17,470 nt of DNA, from contig SXXZ01000146.1 in NCBI GenBank assembly GCA_005789375.1, positions 1-17,470 on the forward strand, written 5' to 3'. Made by a program: the position numbers and the translations under genes. Below, one piece after another: positions 6,789 through 15,362 of the stretch. The first letter of the stretch is position 1. Each line of letters begins with the position of its first letter. Source of the DNA: Verrucomicrobiales bacterium (GTDB taxonomy: Bacteria > Verrucomicrobiota > Verrucomicrobiae > Limisphaerales > UBA9464). Below the pieces are notes generated by a model. The model saw only the letters and a list, made by a program, of their open reading frames with translations. It was not told where the DNA came from and made no database searches.

Positions 6789-6807
6789 CATCGGGCTACA
6801 TCCAGGG
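6732..6807 (+). repeat. 76-bp direct repeat, copy 2
   Basis: Matches 4601-4676 at 72 of 76 positions. In spacer 1 this module lies before the 59-bp array; in spacer 2 it lies after the large repeat, so the module order is permuted between the two spacers. Confidence 0.85.
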
Positions 6808-6925
6808 CAGCACCACGGGGACGGACCGCTCGGAGATCAGTCCCTGCCTAACACGCCCATCGATTCGGCCTTGTTATGTCCGGGACCGGGGCTCCACGGA
6901 GACAGCCGAAGCATGAAGTCTCAAG
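6789..6925. other. Spacer downstream of the MFS/spermidine-synthase-like gene
   Basis: 137 bp with part of a 59-bp unit, hairpin R9 and about 75 bp of unique sequence. It should hold the terminator of the upstream gene. I see no stem followed by a T-tract. Confidence 0.5.
6823..6847 (-). repeat. Degenerate REP-like hairpin R9
   Basis: Minus strand: GCAG (in place of GTAG; 6847-6844) followed by the same 9-bp stem and TCC loop as R8, with one extra T-G wobble. Probably an ageing copy. Confidence 0.6.
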
Positions 6926-9496
6926 TCAGAGTCCCAACCGCGCTTTGAGATCGCGGGCAACGGTGCGCTCCGGTCGGGCTTCGATCAGGAGGTTCAACAA
7001 CCGGCGGGCTCCATTCGGATCGGAATGAGCACGCAGCGAGGCTCGGGTAATTAATTGGGCATACCCTGGCGTGAAATCAGCGCTCAAAACAACACTCCGA
7101 AGGAAACCCTGCTCCGCTGCCTCGGGGCGTCCTTGAGACTCGGCAATGAGACCGCGGAGGTGAGCGTCACGCGCCTCGAGATAGGCACGGAACCGACGGC
7201 ACTCGTCGGCCGGTCGCCCGGCACACAAGTCCTGCGGAAACGGACGCTGTACATCGAGAAGCTCCGACAGCAGGGACTGTCCCTTCGGCGGAACCGGGCC
7301 CAAGGTCCGGGGGGCGTCGAAGAGCAGAAACGGGTGATCGTCGGTGTTGATCCCAACGCTCTGGGAGTAGGTCTTGAGGGTCTCGGCATCAGCGAACCAG
7401 GTGCCCATCACCGGCAGGACCTCGGCCAAGGCCATGGGCTTGAGGGCTTCCCGCAGACTCGGCTGATTCAGACGCCGCTCTAGGGCCTCCGGCGACCAAA
7501 GATGGCGTCCTTGCCCGCCGATGAGTCCTATCACCGGAGTGTCGGCGTTGAGCCGCAGCAACAGCGCCGAGGCTTCAGGAAAAACTTCCAGAAACGTGGC
7601 GGTGATCATCCTCAGCCCGTCGGCATCGAGCTGGAAGAGCGGTAGCCACTGACAAAAAAGACCGCCGTTCGACAAGCGATCCCGGATCGCCTGGAAGTGC
7701 TCTCGAGTGTAAAGGCCCGCCGCCCCATCCCGCGCCGGATGGAACAAGTCGGCGATCACGACATCGTAGCGTTGAGTAGATGCTCGAACGAATCGCCGGG
7801 CATCCGCAACCCGTACGGTAAGCCGATCACTGTGGGCATTGTGCGATGCGAATTCAGGCATCACCTCGGCGACTTCGGGCACCAATTCGATTCCCTCGGC
7901 CACCAATCCCGGGTGCGCATCGAGGGCGGAGAACGAGATGCCTGTGCCGACTCCCAGGAACAACGCCCGGCGCGGTTCCGGATGCAGGAGCAACGGCAGG
8001 TGACCATGGCGTCGCTCAGCCAAGGCGGAGGCGGTGCCACCCATGGTGAAGCGCTGATTAATACGGAGAATGCGGTGCCCATCGGATTGAACCACCGTGG
8101 TGACCGTGTCCGAGGGCCCCTCTCTCAAGGTGACGATGCGTCCCCCGGGCGGAGGGGTTTGCAAATGGAGGTCTTTCGGCAGACTCATCAGTGCCACCGC
8201 CGCCACAGCCCACCCCGCCATCGCGACCCAACGCAGTCGCCGCCACCCCGGGATCAGCGTCAGGTATCCCAGACCCAGCAAGATCCAACTCCAGCGGGTA
8301 CCCAAGGCCGGTATCAGGCCGAGCGCCATCACCGCGGGCGCTAGGGCCGAGCCAATCAGGTTCCACGACAGGGCCACCCCCAGAAAACGCGGATGTCTTC
8401 CTGCTTCAGAAATCAGCGAGGCGAAGAGCATTCCCATGGCCAGCGCTGGAAGAGCCACCACGGAGCTGGCCACTAGAAATTCTGAAACCATGGCCGGCAG
8501 AGCCTGATTTCCTGTGCCGCCACGCAGCATCGAAACCAGCAGCGGCGTCTGACGTAAAACCCATCCCGCGATCGCCACACTCAGTGCCACCCCCGGAAGT
8601 AACCACCCCAGCGCGCGACTGGCTTTGGGAGCGAACCGATTTTGCAAGGCCCCGCCCAAGGCAGTGAAGAGCAAATAGGCGGCGAGAATCACCGCATAGG
8701 TGAAGACCGTGTTCTCGAAGACTTGCGACAGAAGCCGGGTGGCCAACACTTCGAAGCCAATCCCCAGAAGGCCACTGAGCCACAACGTGGCCCGGAGCCG
8801 CGAAGGGCCCAGACGGTCCCCACCCGGCGCCACCGTCGAAGTCACGGGTTCCACCGACCGCACCCCGCGTCCCGTCCACCAGAACAACACGGCACAAAGG
8901 CACTGAAGGCCCGCGAATCCGATCACCGATCCAGACAGCCCCCAGCGTCGTTGCACCCACAGCACCGAACCCAAGACGCCCACGACCGCACCCAGGGTGT
9001 TCACCGCATACAAGGGCCCCACCCGAAGTCCATCGGCACGGAAACCCGAGATCAATCGTTCCATCGCCGGCATCATGGCTCCTAGACACACGGTGGCCGG
9101 GAACAACACCACGCCCGGCAACAGCAGGCTTACGACCCAGTGAAGCCCAACCCCGGGAGCAGGCCCGAGCCACTGCCAGGAGAACTCCGCAACCCACGGC
9201 ACGAGGAGCACCGTCGCCAGCGCCCAGAGGGCCGTTAGTGCCTCAAGCACTGCACAGCGAATCCCGGGAGACGGCAGGCGATCCAGAGCACGACCGCCCC
9301 AACGTGAACCCACCGCGAGTCCACCAAAGAAAGCGGTGATCACCCCTAAGGTGGAGGGTAACTCTTGTCCGAGACCCAGCGCGAACATCCGCGTCCAGAC
9401 CATCTGAAGACCCAGCGCAGCAGCACCAGACGCACCCACCGCCAGCGTCAGGCCGAGTGGGATTCTAGAAAGTCGGACCGGATGGGATGTGGTCAT
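6926..9496 (-). CDS. Fused MFS/spermidine-synthase-like protein
   Basis: 856 residues. Residues 1 to about 440 form a polytopic membrane domain with many hydrophobic helices and the family-typical openings ASGAAALGLQMVWTRMFAL and ITAFFGGLAVGSRWGG. A spermidine-synthase-like Rossmann domain follows (about 450-730), with LGVGTGISFSALDAHP at 514-529, IELVPEV at 536-542, ADARRF at 564-569, VVIADLFHP at 579-587 and NTDDHPF at 717-723. A C-terminal tail of about 100 residues looks TPR-like. True spermidine synthases have GGGDG in the first loop; here it is GVGTG, so polyamine synthesis is not supported and a different methyltransferase-like or binding role is likely. Start is ATG 9496; no strong Shine-Dalgarno site is visible. 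It begins 52 bp after pgl and may be read through from the upstream operon. Codons for residues 777-789 have a diverged copy at 5056-5097. Confidence 0.9.
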   Translation of the reverse strand: MTTSHPVRLSRIPLGLTLAVGASGAAALGLQMVWTRMFALGLGQELPSTLGVITAFFGGLAVGSRWGGRALDRLPSPGIRCAVLEALTALWALATVLLVPWVAEFSWQWLGPAPGVGLHWVVSLLLPGVVLFPATVCLGAMMPAMERLISGFRADGLRVGPLYAVNTLGAVVGVLGSVLWVQRRWGLSGSVIGFAGLQCLCAVLFWWTGRGVRSVEPVTSTVAPGGDRLGPSRLRATLWLSGLLGIGFEVLATRLLSQVFENTVFTYAVILAAYLLFTALGGALQNRFAPKASRALGWLLPGVALSVAIAGWVLRQTPLLVSMLRGGTGNQALPAMVSEFLVASSVVALPALAMGMLFASLISEAGRHPRFLGVALSWNLIGSALAPAVMALGLIPALGTRWSWILLGLGYLTLIPGWRRLRWVAMAGWAVAAVALMSLPKDLHLQTPPPGGRIVTLREGPSDTVTTVVQSDGHRILRINQRFTMGGTASALAERRHGHLPLLLHPEPRRALFLGVGTGISFSALDAHPGLVAEGIELVPEVAEVMPEFASHNAHSDRLTVRVADARRFVRASTQRYDVVIADLFHPARDGAAGLYTREHFQAIRDRLSNGGLFCQWLPLFQLDADGLRMITATFLEVFPEASALLLRLNADTPVIGLIGGQGRHLWSPEALERRLNQPSLREALKPMALAEVLPVMGTWFADAETLKTYSQSVGINTDDHPFLLFDAPRTLGPVPPKGQSLLSELLDVQRPFPQDLCAGRPADECRRFRAYLEARDAHLRGLIAESQGRPEAAEQGFLRSVVLSADFTPGYAQLITRASLRAHSDPNGARRLLNLLIEARPERTVARDLKARLGL

Positions 9497-9548
9497 GGTA
9501 ACATCAACGAACTCACATCACCTCGATTGTCGCGGCGCTAAGACTGCT
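9497..9548. other. Short gap between pgl and the MFS/spermidine-synthase-like gene
   Basis: 52 bp. No intrinsic terminator or promoter is recognisable, so read-through from the operon into the next gene is possible. Confidence 0.4.
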
Positions 9549-10274
9549 TCACGCAGGCAGCGGGAGGTCGGTCATAATGCGCGTGTGGGATCGCAGAGAT
9601 AACAACTGTGCCAGCGGAGTGTTTCCACCGATGCGCAAGGACTCCTTAAGGGCTTCTTCCTTGCCCACACCCGATGCCAGAACCCACACCTCTTTGGCTG
9701 CGGCCAGCACTTGGAACGTCAGGCTCAAACGCTGCGGCGGCGGCTTCGGCCCGATCACTGGGATTACCCAGCGAGAGGAGGAGACCACCGACTCCGGGGC
9801 TCCGGGAAATAGCGAGGCCACGTGACCATCTTCGCCCATGCCGAGAAACACCACATCGAGAACGGGCACGCCGCCTGAAGCGGTGCCGGTCACCCGGGCC
9901 AACTCGACTTCGGCCAAGTGGGCCGCTTCGTCCGGCGGCAACTCACCACGCAGGCGATGCTGTTGTTCGACTGCGATCCCTGCCGGATCTAGCAAGGCCG
10001 TCTGAGCCAGCTTGTAATTGCTGTCGGCATGTTCGGGCGGTACGCAGCGCTCATCACCCCAATGAAAGTGAACCGTGTCCCAACAAGTGCTCCGAGCGGA
10101 CCCCAGCACATGAGCTGCAGCCATAAATCGACCGGCCACCCGACCGCCCGACAAGGCCACATGGAAGGGCTTTTTCGCCGTGGCGGCGGCATCGACCGCA
10201 TCCAACCAGCGGCCAGCCACTTGTTGCACCAGGGTTTCGGTGTCAGGAAACGAAATGAGTTCCGATCGATTCAT
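9549..10274 (-). CDS. pgl: 6-phosphogluconolactonase
   Basis: 241 residues, the usual length of the Pgl/DevB family. It hydrolyses 6-phosphogluconolactone to 6-phosphogluconate in the oxidative pentose phosphate pathway, in the cytoplasm. Family motifs are LSGGR at 41-45 (phosphate-binding loop), HWGDERCVPPEHADSNY at 71-87, LGMGEDGHVASLFPG at 144-158 and QRLSLTF at 181-187. Two small departures are Val for the usual Thr in the DGHxASLFP motif and RVAG where many members have STP or RTP in the first loop; active-site acidic and histidine residues are kept. The ATG at 10274 is chosen; a TTG two codons upstream (10280) is possible. It begins 15 bp after the stop of the AsmA-like gene, so it is probably the last gene of that operon, although its function (central carbon metabolism) is unrelated to the envelope genes before it. 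Confidence 0.95.
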   Translation of the reverse strand: MNRSELISFPDTETLVQQVAGRWLDAVDAAATAKKPFHVALSGGRVAGRFMAAAHVLGSARSTCWDTVHFHWGDERCVPPEHADSNYKLAQTALLDPAGIAVEQQHRLRGELPPDEAAHLAEVELARVTGTASGGVPVLDVVFLGMGEDGHVASLFPGAPESVVSSSRWVIPVIGPKPPPQRLSLTFQVLAAAKEVWVLASGVGKEEALKESLRIGGNTPLAQLLSLRSHTRIMTDLPLPA

Positions 10275-10289
10275 GGGCAAAGGGCACGA

Positions 10290-13200
10290 TTACGGTTTGG
10301 GAACCGCGGGAGGATTTTTGGGTTGTTTGGAGACCGGGGAGGCCGCCGGATCCGATACCGCTCGACGCTCCTCGGGCAACAAATCCTTCAGGGTTCCAAA
10401 GGGTCTGAACGGAAAGAGCAACAAGGTCGGCACATGAGCCGGACCGGTCACGGGCTCATCCAAGGTTCCAGTGAGTCGGTACTCGAAGAGCTTCTCGAGC
10501 GGCGACAAGGCGATGGAAGCCACGGGACCGAACAAAGGCACCCGGCGAAACATCGAACCTTGCACCAGCATGTCGACCTTGTAGTCAAAGGCCACCGATC
10601 CGGAATAGCCCAGCGACATCGAGGGCGACTTCATTTGGAGATCGCGAGTGTGGACGGCCCCCTGGGCCAGCGAATACGTGGCCGTTCCCTCCGTGAATCG
10701 AGCCTGCCCCAATCCGGAGGACATGCCGTCGAGGATGGAGGAAAACACGCCGAACACCGGGAATCCCCACAGGAATCCATTGCGTAAGGTGGCCTGTCCC
10801 CCGCCCTTCCAAGAGGCCGGCTCTGAGGTGAGACCTTCGTCGACGCGGAAGGTTCCCGACAGGCGCCCTTCCAGACGGTTGGTCCGCCCCGACACGCCGG
10901 CCACCAACGCACCCAATTCGACGTCCTTCAACTCGGTGTCCATGCGCAGGCGATTGTTCTCATCCTTTCTGAGTTCGAATTCGAGATCCCCCCGAAGACG
11001 GCCTCCATAAAAGCCTGCTTGGATATTGGTCACATACAATTGGCGGCCAATAGACAGAACGCTCGCGGAAACCCCCTTGGTTCGAAATTTCCACCACTCG
11101 AAGGATCCCTCGGATTCGGCGTCGAAACGAATGTTGTTGCGAGACATGTCTCCGCGAATACCGATCACGCCATTCACATGAACTAGCGGGGGTTCAATGA
11201 AATGGTAAGGGCTCATCGTCCGGTGCGTGATGGGGCCAATTAATCGAGTGAGCCGCCACGGATCAAAAACACTGACAGCATTAGTGAACGAGATGAGTCC
11301 GACCGCCGCGTCGAAGGCAAACCCGTCGACGGTAACCCACTGCGCCCCATCTCGAGCGCGGGCCTCGCCGACCGACAAAAACCGGTTTGTATAGCCCAGT
11401 TTCGCCCGCGCTGAATCCAAATGCTCACCCCGATAAGTGACATTGGTCGTCGCGATTTCCACCTGAACCGTCGTCAATTCTGGAGAGAACCAGCGCCCGC
11501 GGATTTCCCCCTTAATTTGGGGCGGTTGGCCGAACTTCAAGTCATTGAACACCCGCTGGGCTCCCGGCTCAGCGATGAGCGGTTGCACGATCTTGGGATC
11601 CACCCCGGAAGTCAGTCGGAAGCGGTAGTCTTGAGTCACCTCGTGGCCCTCGTAGTCGAAGACCACCTGACCTTCGGGCCGAACCACCGTCATGCCGGGA
11701 ATCCGCCACACGCGGTTGGTGTAGGTAAATGCCCCCTTGGCAGAATCCCCCGTGATGCCCCGGAAACTGAAGGACTCTCCCGTGGCCGATCCGGCGATGG
11801 TGACGGTGGGTAACACGGTGCCACGCCAGTCGGGATTGCTGTTGGTCCAGGGCGGCAACACCAACCCCAGTTGGGCGGAGATCCGAGGGGCTTGATTCGT
11901 CGGCCAGAAAAACTGCCCCAACCAACGCTGGCCGGCCGGCGTGAGCACGGGGATGACTCCGGAGGGGTGGGCCGACGAAGTGGCCTGCACACTCAAGCGT
12001 CGCGTGTCCAAATCGCACTCGATGTTACCCGCCACGGTGCCGCCCAAGAGGTCAATTTGCGTGTCCTCCAACTGGGCGCGGGTCGAAGCGAAACGCAACT
12101 GGGTCTTAAAACGGTCCAACCGCAGGAGCGGGTGATTCACGGCGCGGGCCTCCACGCTTCCGGCCAGCGCGAACGGGCGGACCCAACGCCAAAATGAGGC
12201 ATCCTCAGGCCCAGGGCCGAGACCTTGAGGGTGGCCCGTCAACGAGAGTTCCAGAGGGCCGCAGTCCAACCCAGGGCTCTTAAAACCCGGAGCCCGAACC
12301 TCCAACTGCGCCTCATGCCATCCCAACAAATCGTGTCCCAGGATCACCTGAGCCGTTGCCTCGTTCAGGCGGACCTCGGGGGCAAGGGTCTTGAATTCGT
12401 TCAGGTGGATTTTCAGGGAGGACTGAAACTGAGGGGTGAGCCCCTTCGCAACCAAAGTATCGTTTCTGGGATCCCAGGGACGAACCGGGATGGCGTTGGA
12501 AGCCAAGCGCTCGGATTTACCCTCGACCTGAGCGCTGCCCAACAAGAACTGAGGCGTCTGAACCCCCTCCACACTGAGGTTCCAATCGACCTTGGCGGGA
12601 AGCACGGCGTCGATCGGTTGGGTAGACTTCAGTTGGCCCCGCAGTCCCCGGACAGATCCTTCGCGCGCCGACACCCCATCTACCTCCCATTGAACGTGCA
12701 CGGCCAATTGCCCCGGAACTTCGGTGAGTGGACTCATCTGAGCCTCCAACTTCAGGCGCTGAAACGAGCGTTCATTCCAGGTCACCTGTCCGGCCGAAAG
12801 TGTGAACTCAGCCGAGGACGCCTCGGGTAAGGCCAAGTCCGTCTGAAATTGGAGTCGAACCTCGGCCGGTGTCTGGAAGCGGATTTCTTCCAGAGTGCGT
12901 TGGATCCGAAGCAACGTGGAGCGCCACGCTGGGGAGGTTTGCGCGGGTGCTGGGTCAGAAACCGATCGCAAGGCCGTCGGGTGTTTCAAGATTCCAGAAG
13001 CCCAAAACGATCCCACCTCCGTGGTCGCACGCAAATCTTCGACGACCCATTCCTCGGCACCTTCAAACCGAATGCGCGCCTCGACCCCATGGAGGTTAAA
13101 ACGGGATGCCACACGGTTGCTCTCGACCAGTGGGATGGACACCGCCCCCCCGCGGATCTTGAGTCCCCTCACCTCGGGCTTGAGGGCCAGCACCTGGCCC

Positions 13201-13547
13201 CAATCCAACGCTAACTGAACTTCTTGCGCCGAAAACTGCTCCCCGCCGAGGTCGCCCAAACGGCCCAAGGTCACCTGTTCGGCCACGATGCCCCGGGTTG
13301 CCCGGAAACGGATGCGCTCAAACTCCATGGCCACTCCCTGTTGTCGAAGGGTCTCGAGCAGGCGGTTCTTGAGGCTCTCGGGAATGCCAACTTGGTTCAG
13401 GTAGGCTCCCAAGCCGACGATCACGGCCAAAACCAAATAGACGCTGCGCCGCCCCATCCGAAAGAGGCGTCGTGGCCAGGCTCCACGGGACCAGATCGAC
13501 CGTCGAGTCGGACGATTCTCAGTAACCGGGCCGGCAGCAGGGTTCAC
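10290..13547 (-). CDS. Large AsmA-like membrane-anchored protein
   Basis: 1085 residues from a GTG. A basic N-terminus is followed by one hydrophobic helix at about 35-50 (YLVLAVIVGLGAYL), then about 1000 residues of beta-rich, low-cysteine sequence with the recurrent short-strand texture of AsmA/YhdP/TamB-type proteins. The last 170 residues (about 915-1055) match the AsmA-like C-terminal pattern: a glycine-rich LRNGFLWGFPVFGVFSSIL, strands around SMSLGYSGSVAFDYKVDMLVQG, and a final FEYRLTGTLDEP. The tail is proline-rich (1066-1085). Family members are thought to form long grooves that carry lipids between membranes. The GTG at 13547 is chosen because it makes a 4-bp GTGA overlap with the stop of the DUF4340 gene; ATG 13457 (residue 31) would cut into the basic region before the helix. 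Placement straight after a GldG/DUF4340 pair suggests an envelope role. The superfamily call is fairly sure; the exact family is not. Confidence 0.75.
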   Translation of the reverse strand: MNPAAGPVTENRPTRRSIWSRGAWPRRLFRMGRRSVYLVLAVIVGLGAYLNQVGIPESLKNRLLETLRQQGVAMEFERIRFRATRGIVAEQVTLGRLGDLGGEQFSAQEVQLALDWGQVLALKPEVRGLKIRGGAVSIPLVESNRVASRFNLHGVEARIRFEGAEEWVVEDLRATTEVGSFWASGILKHPTALRSVSDPAPAQTSPAWRSTLLRIQRTLEEIRFQTPAEVRLQFQTDLALPEASSAEFTLSAGQVTWNERSFQRLKLEAQMSPLTEVPGQLAVHVQWEVDGVSAREGSVRGLRGQLKSTQPIDAVLPAKVDWNLSVEGVQTPQFLLGSAQVEGKSERLASNAIPVRPWDPRNDTLVAKGLTPQFQSSLKIHLNEFKTLAPEVRLNEATAQVILGHDLLGWHEAQLEVRAPGFKSPGLDCGPLELSLTGHPQGLGPGPEDASFWRWVRPFALAGSVEARAVNHPLLRLDRFKTQLRFASTRAQLEDTQIDLLGGTVAGNIECDLDTRRLSVQATSSAHPSGVIPVLTPAGQRWLGQFFWPTNQAPRISAQLGLVLPPWTNSNPDWRGTVLPTVTIAGSATGESFSFRGITGDSAKGAFTYTNRVWRIPGMTVVRPEGQVVFDYEGHEVTQDYRFRLTSGVDPKIVQPLIAEPGAQRVFNDLKFGQPPQIKGEIRGRWFSPELTTVQVEIATTNVTYRGEHLDSARAKLGYTNRFLSVGEARARDGAQWVTVDGFAFDAAVGLISFTNAVSVFDPWRLTRLIGPITHRTMSPYHFIEPPLVHVNGVIGIRGDMSRNNIRFDAESEGSFEWWKFRTKGVSASVLSIGRQLYVTNIQAGFYGGRLRGDLEFELRKDENNRLRMDTELKDVELGALVAGVSGRTNRLEGRLSGTFRVDEGLTSEPASWKGGGQATLRNGFLWGFPVFGVFSSILDGMSSGLGQARFTEGTATYSLAQGAVHTRDLQMKSPSMSLGYSGSVAFDYKVDMLVQGSMFRRVPLFGPVASIALSPLEKLFEYRLTGTLDEPVTGPAHVPTLLLFPFRPFGTLKDLLPEERRAVSDPAASPVSKQPKNPPAVPKP

Positions 13548-15349
13548 GGCTTCGTTTCGTTAGAGGTGGCCGGCGGGGCACTGAACCAAGGGCCGATGTA
13601 CTCCTGATAGAGGCTCAGCGGAAACTGCGTCAAGATGGCGGGCTCATCGGAGTCGAAGGCGGCCCAGACAAACTGGTTGATGGCATTGCGGCCACCGAAC
13701 CGGAGATGCAGCGAACGAAAATTACCGCCTTCTTTCTGGGTCAACGTCACCGCGTGGTCGAGTTGGTCGAAGGCGAACTGTTTCAATGCAACGTCGTTCG
13801 GGGCTGGAAAGCGACCGATTGGGGCCTGGCCGATGCGGTAGAGTCCTTCGTCGATGGCGGGATCTGGCAGCAACCCCTGCGCGGCGATCACGCCATCCCA
13901 TCGGCCCAGAGAATTCCGCCGGAGCATCCGCGTGCGCCCCTGTTGACGAATCTCGATTTGGACAATGTTGCTGGGATTGAGGTTCCAGTCTCGGAATTGT
14001 GGGGCCGACACGGGCAGGATTTGCAAATCTCCTGCGGCAATGCCGTAAATCCCAAGTTCATCGGACCGACGCATCGAGAGCCGCCGCCCCTCACCCAAGG
14101 GGGTCCCCATAGTGAGACGGGTCAGCAATGCCGGGGAGCCATTGGATTTACCGAGGTAGAAGGAGTACTCGCGAGCGGGCTGATCCAAGCCGTAACGGCC
14201 CGGGTTGGTCCCCAGGTCGTCCAAGAAATCCTCGATTCGCAGCCGCATGAACCGCTGGAAGGTCTCCCGAACCCAGGGACCATCGGCCAAAAAGCGGCGC
14301 GGAGATATGACCCACCAGTTGGTGCCCTGCTTCTCTAAAGTGAAGGGTTCACTGCCCGCCCGCACTTCGAGTCGCTCCAATCCTGCGATCGCCGGCATCA
14401 ACCGACGATCCCGGTAGGTGGCCAGCGGCCGTTTGAGTGATTCCAAAATGGAATTAGTAATCCGGACGATGTTCCCGAAGTCGGAGCGGCGTACGAGGAT
14501 TTCTCCCGGAGCATTCGTCGAGGCGCGGCCAAACTGGAGTCTCAAGAGCTCGTTGGTGCCTCGCTTCAAGACCATTTGGGCCGTGGGCTTGGTCAATCCA
14601 TACTCTTCGGCCGACACGGTGAGCGTGTCGCTCACGAAGGCGTTCACCCGAGAATCCGCCGCATCGGTCAGAAGTCGGCGAATTTGATCATCATTGGCCC
14701 GGGCCACCAACGGACGAATTAGACTCCACGTCCCGTTGGTCGTGATGGCCGCCTCAAACTCGGTCTCCCCAAGAATTTCTACACGATCGAAGGGCAGCGA
14801 ATCGGCATCAAAGAGGCGGCGGTCGCGCCAGTCTTCGGGCGAAGCCGGCAAGGCCTCCAAAAGGCCGGCCTCGGCCGTGAACACCCCGTCTTGGCCGACC
14901 TGCTGGAAATAGAACTGACTCCCCATCGGCGTTCGACCGCCAAGGCGCAGAATGTTCATGCCCTCGCGGGTGCGAATGGTGAGCACGTCGGGACGTTCGA
15001 GCCCAAAGGCCGCCAGGGCCCCGCGCTGCGCGGTCACCTCGGCACTCGACTGGTGCGAACGGGGTGCGAGATTGCCGATCATCTCCAACAAACGTTCCAC
15101 GCTCGTCGATTGAACCGGGTAATGGATCGGAGACCTCAGGAACCATCCCGAGTTGGTCCGCTCCAAGCGGATGGCCACATTGGATCGGAGGATTTCGACC
15201 GAGATCACCTCACGCGGGTCTAATCGGCGAAAGCGCACCGATCCGGCGGCGCCAGCCACCCGGACCTCATCGCGGCGTTCGGTCATGGCCAGCCATCCCC
15301 CGAGCAGGACGGCCAGCAACACCAGCACCCATGTGGTTCTTCGGTTCAT
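13544..15349 (-). CDS. DUF4340 domain protein with four internal repeats
   Basis: 601 residues. A single N-terminal membrane helix (about 6-22, WVLVLLAVLLGGWLAM) anchors a large periplasmic part. DUF4340 proteins are usually encoded directly after GldG-like ABC auxiliary proteins; their role is unknown. The sequence shows at least three, probably four, copies of one unit. Each has a [FY]GL-x-x-P start (114, 250, 387, with FDQLDH at 527 as a weaker fourth), an LxLG/LQFG strand, and a W/Y/F-RDxxL end (W174-RDRRL, Y312-RDRRL, F452-RDWNL, with Y581 as a degenerate fourth), at a spacing of about 130-140 residues. The ATG at 15349 is used; it lies 13 bp after the GldG-like stop, and GAGG 11 nt upstream overlaps that stop. 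An upstream in-frame TTG (15388) falls inside the GldG-like gene and would disrupt the signal anchor. Confidence 0.87.
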   Translation of the reverse strand: MNRRTTWVLVLLAVLLGGWLAMTERRDEVRVAGAAGSVRFRRLDPREVISVEILRSNVAIRLERTNSGWFLRSPIHYPVQSTSVERLLEMIGNLAPRSHQSSAEVTAQRGALAAFGLERPDVLTIRTREGMNILRLGGRTPMGSQFYFQQVGQDGVFTAEAGLLEALPASPEDWRDRRLFDADSLPFDRVEILGETEFEAAITTNGTWSLIRPLVARANDDQIRRLLTDAADSRVNAFVSDTLTVSAEEYGLTKPTAQMVLKRGTNELLRLQFGRASTNAPGEILVRRSDFGNIVRITNSILESLKRPLATYRDRRLMPAIAGLERLEVRAGSEPFTLEKQGTNWWVISPRRFLADGPWVRETFQRFMRLRIEDFLDDLGTNPGRYGLDQPAREYSFYLGKSNGSPALLTRLTMGTPLGEGRRLSMRRSDELGIYGIAAGDLQILPVSAPQFRDWNLNPSNIVQIEIRQQGRTRMLRRNSLGRWDGVIAAQGLLPDPAIDEGLYRIGQAPIGRFPAPNDVALKQFAFDQLDHAVTLTQKEGGNFRSLHLRFGGRNAINQFVWAAFDSDEPAILTQFPLSLYQEYIGPWFSAPPATSNETKP

Positions 15350-15362
15350 CGATGAAATCGCC

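Noticed and set aside
6851..6925. Intrinsic terminator of the MFS/spermidine-synthase-like gene
   Set aside because: Some GC-rich partial inverted repeats are present, but no stable stem followed by a T-run on the minus strand.
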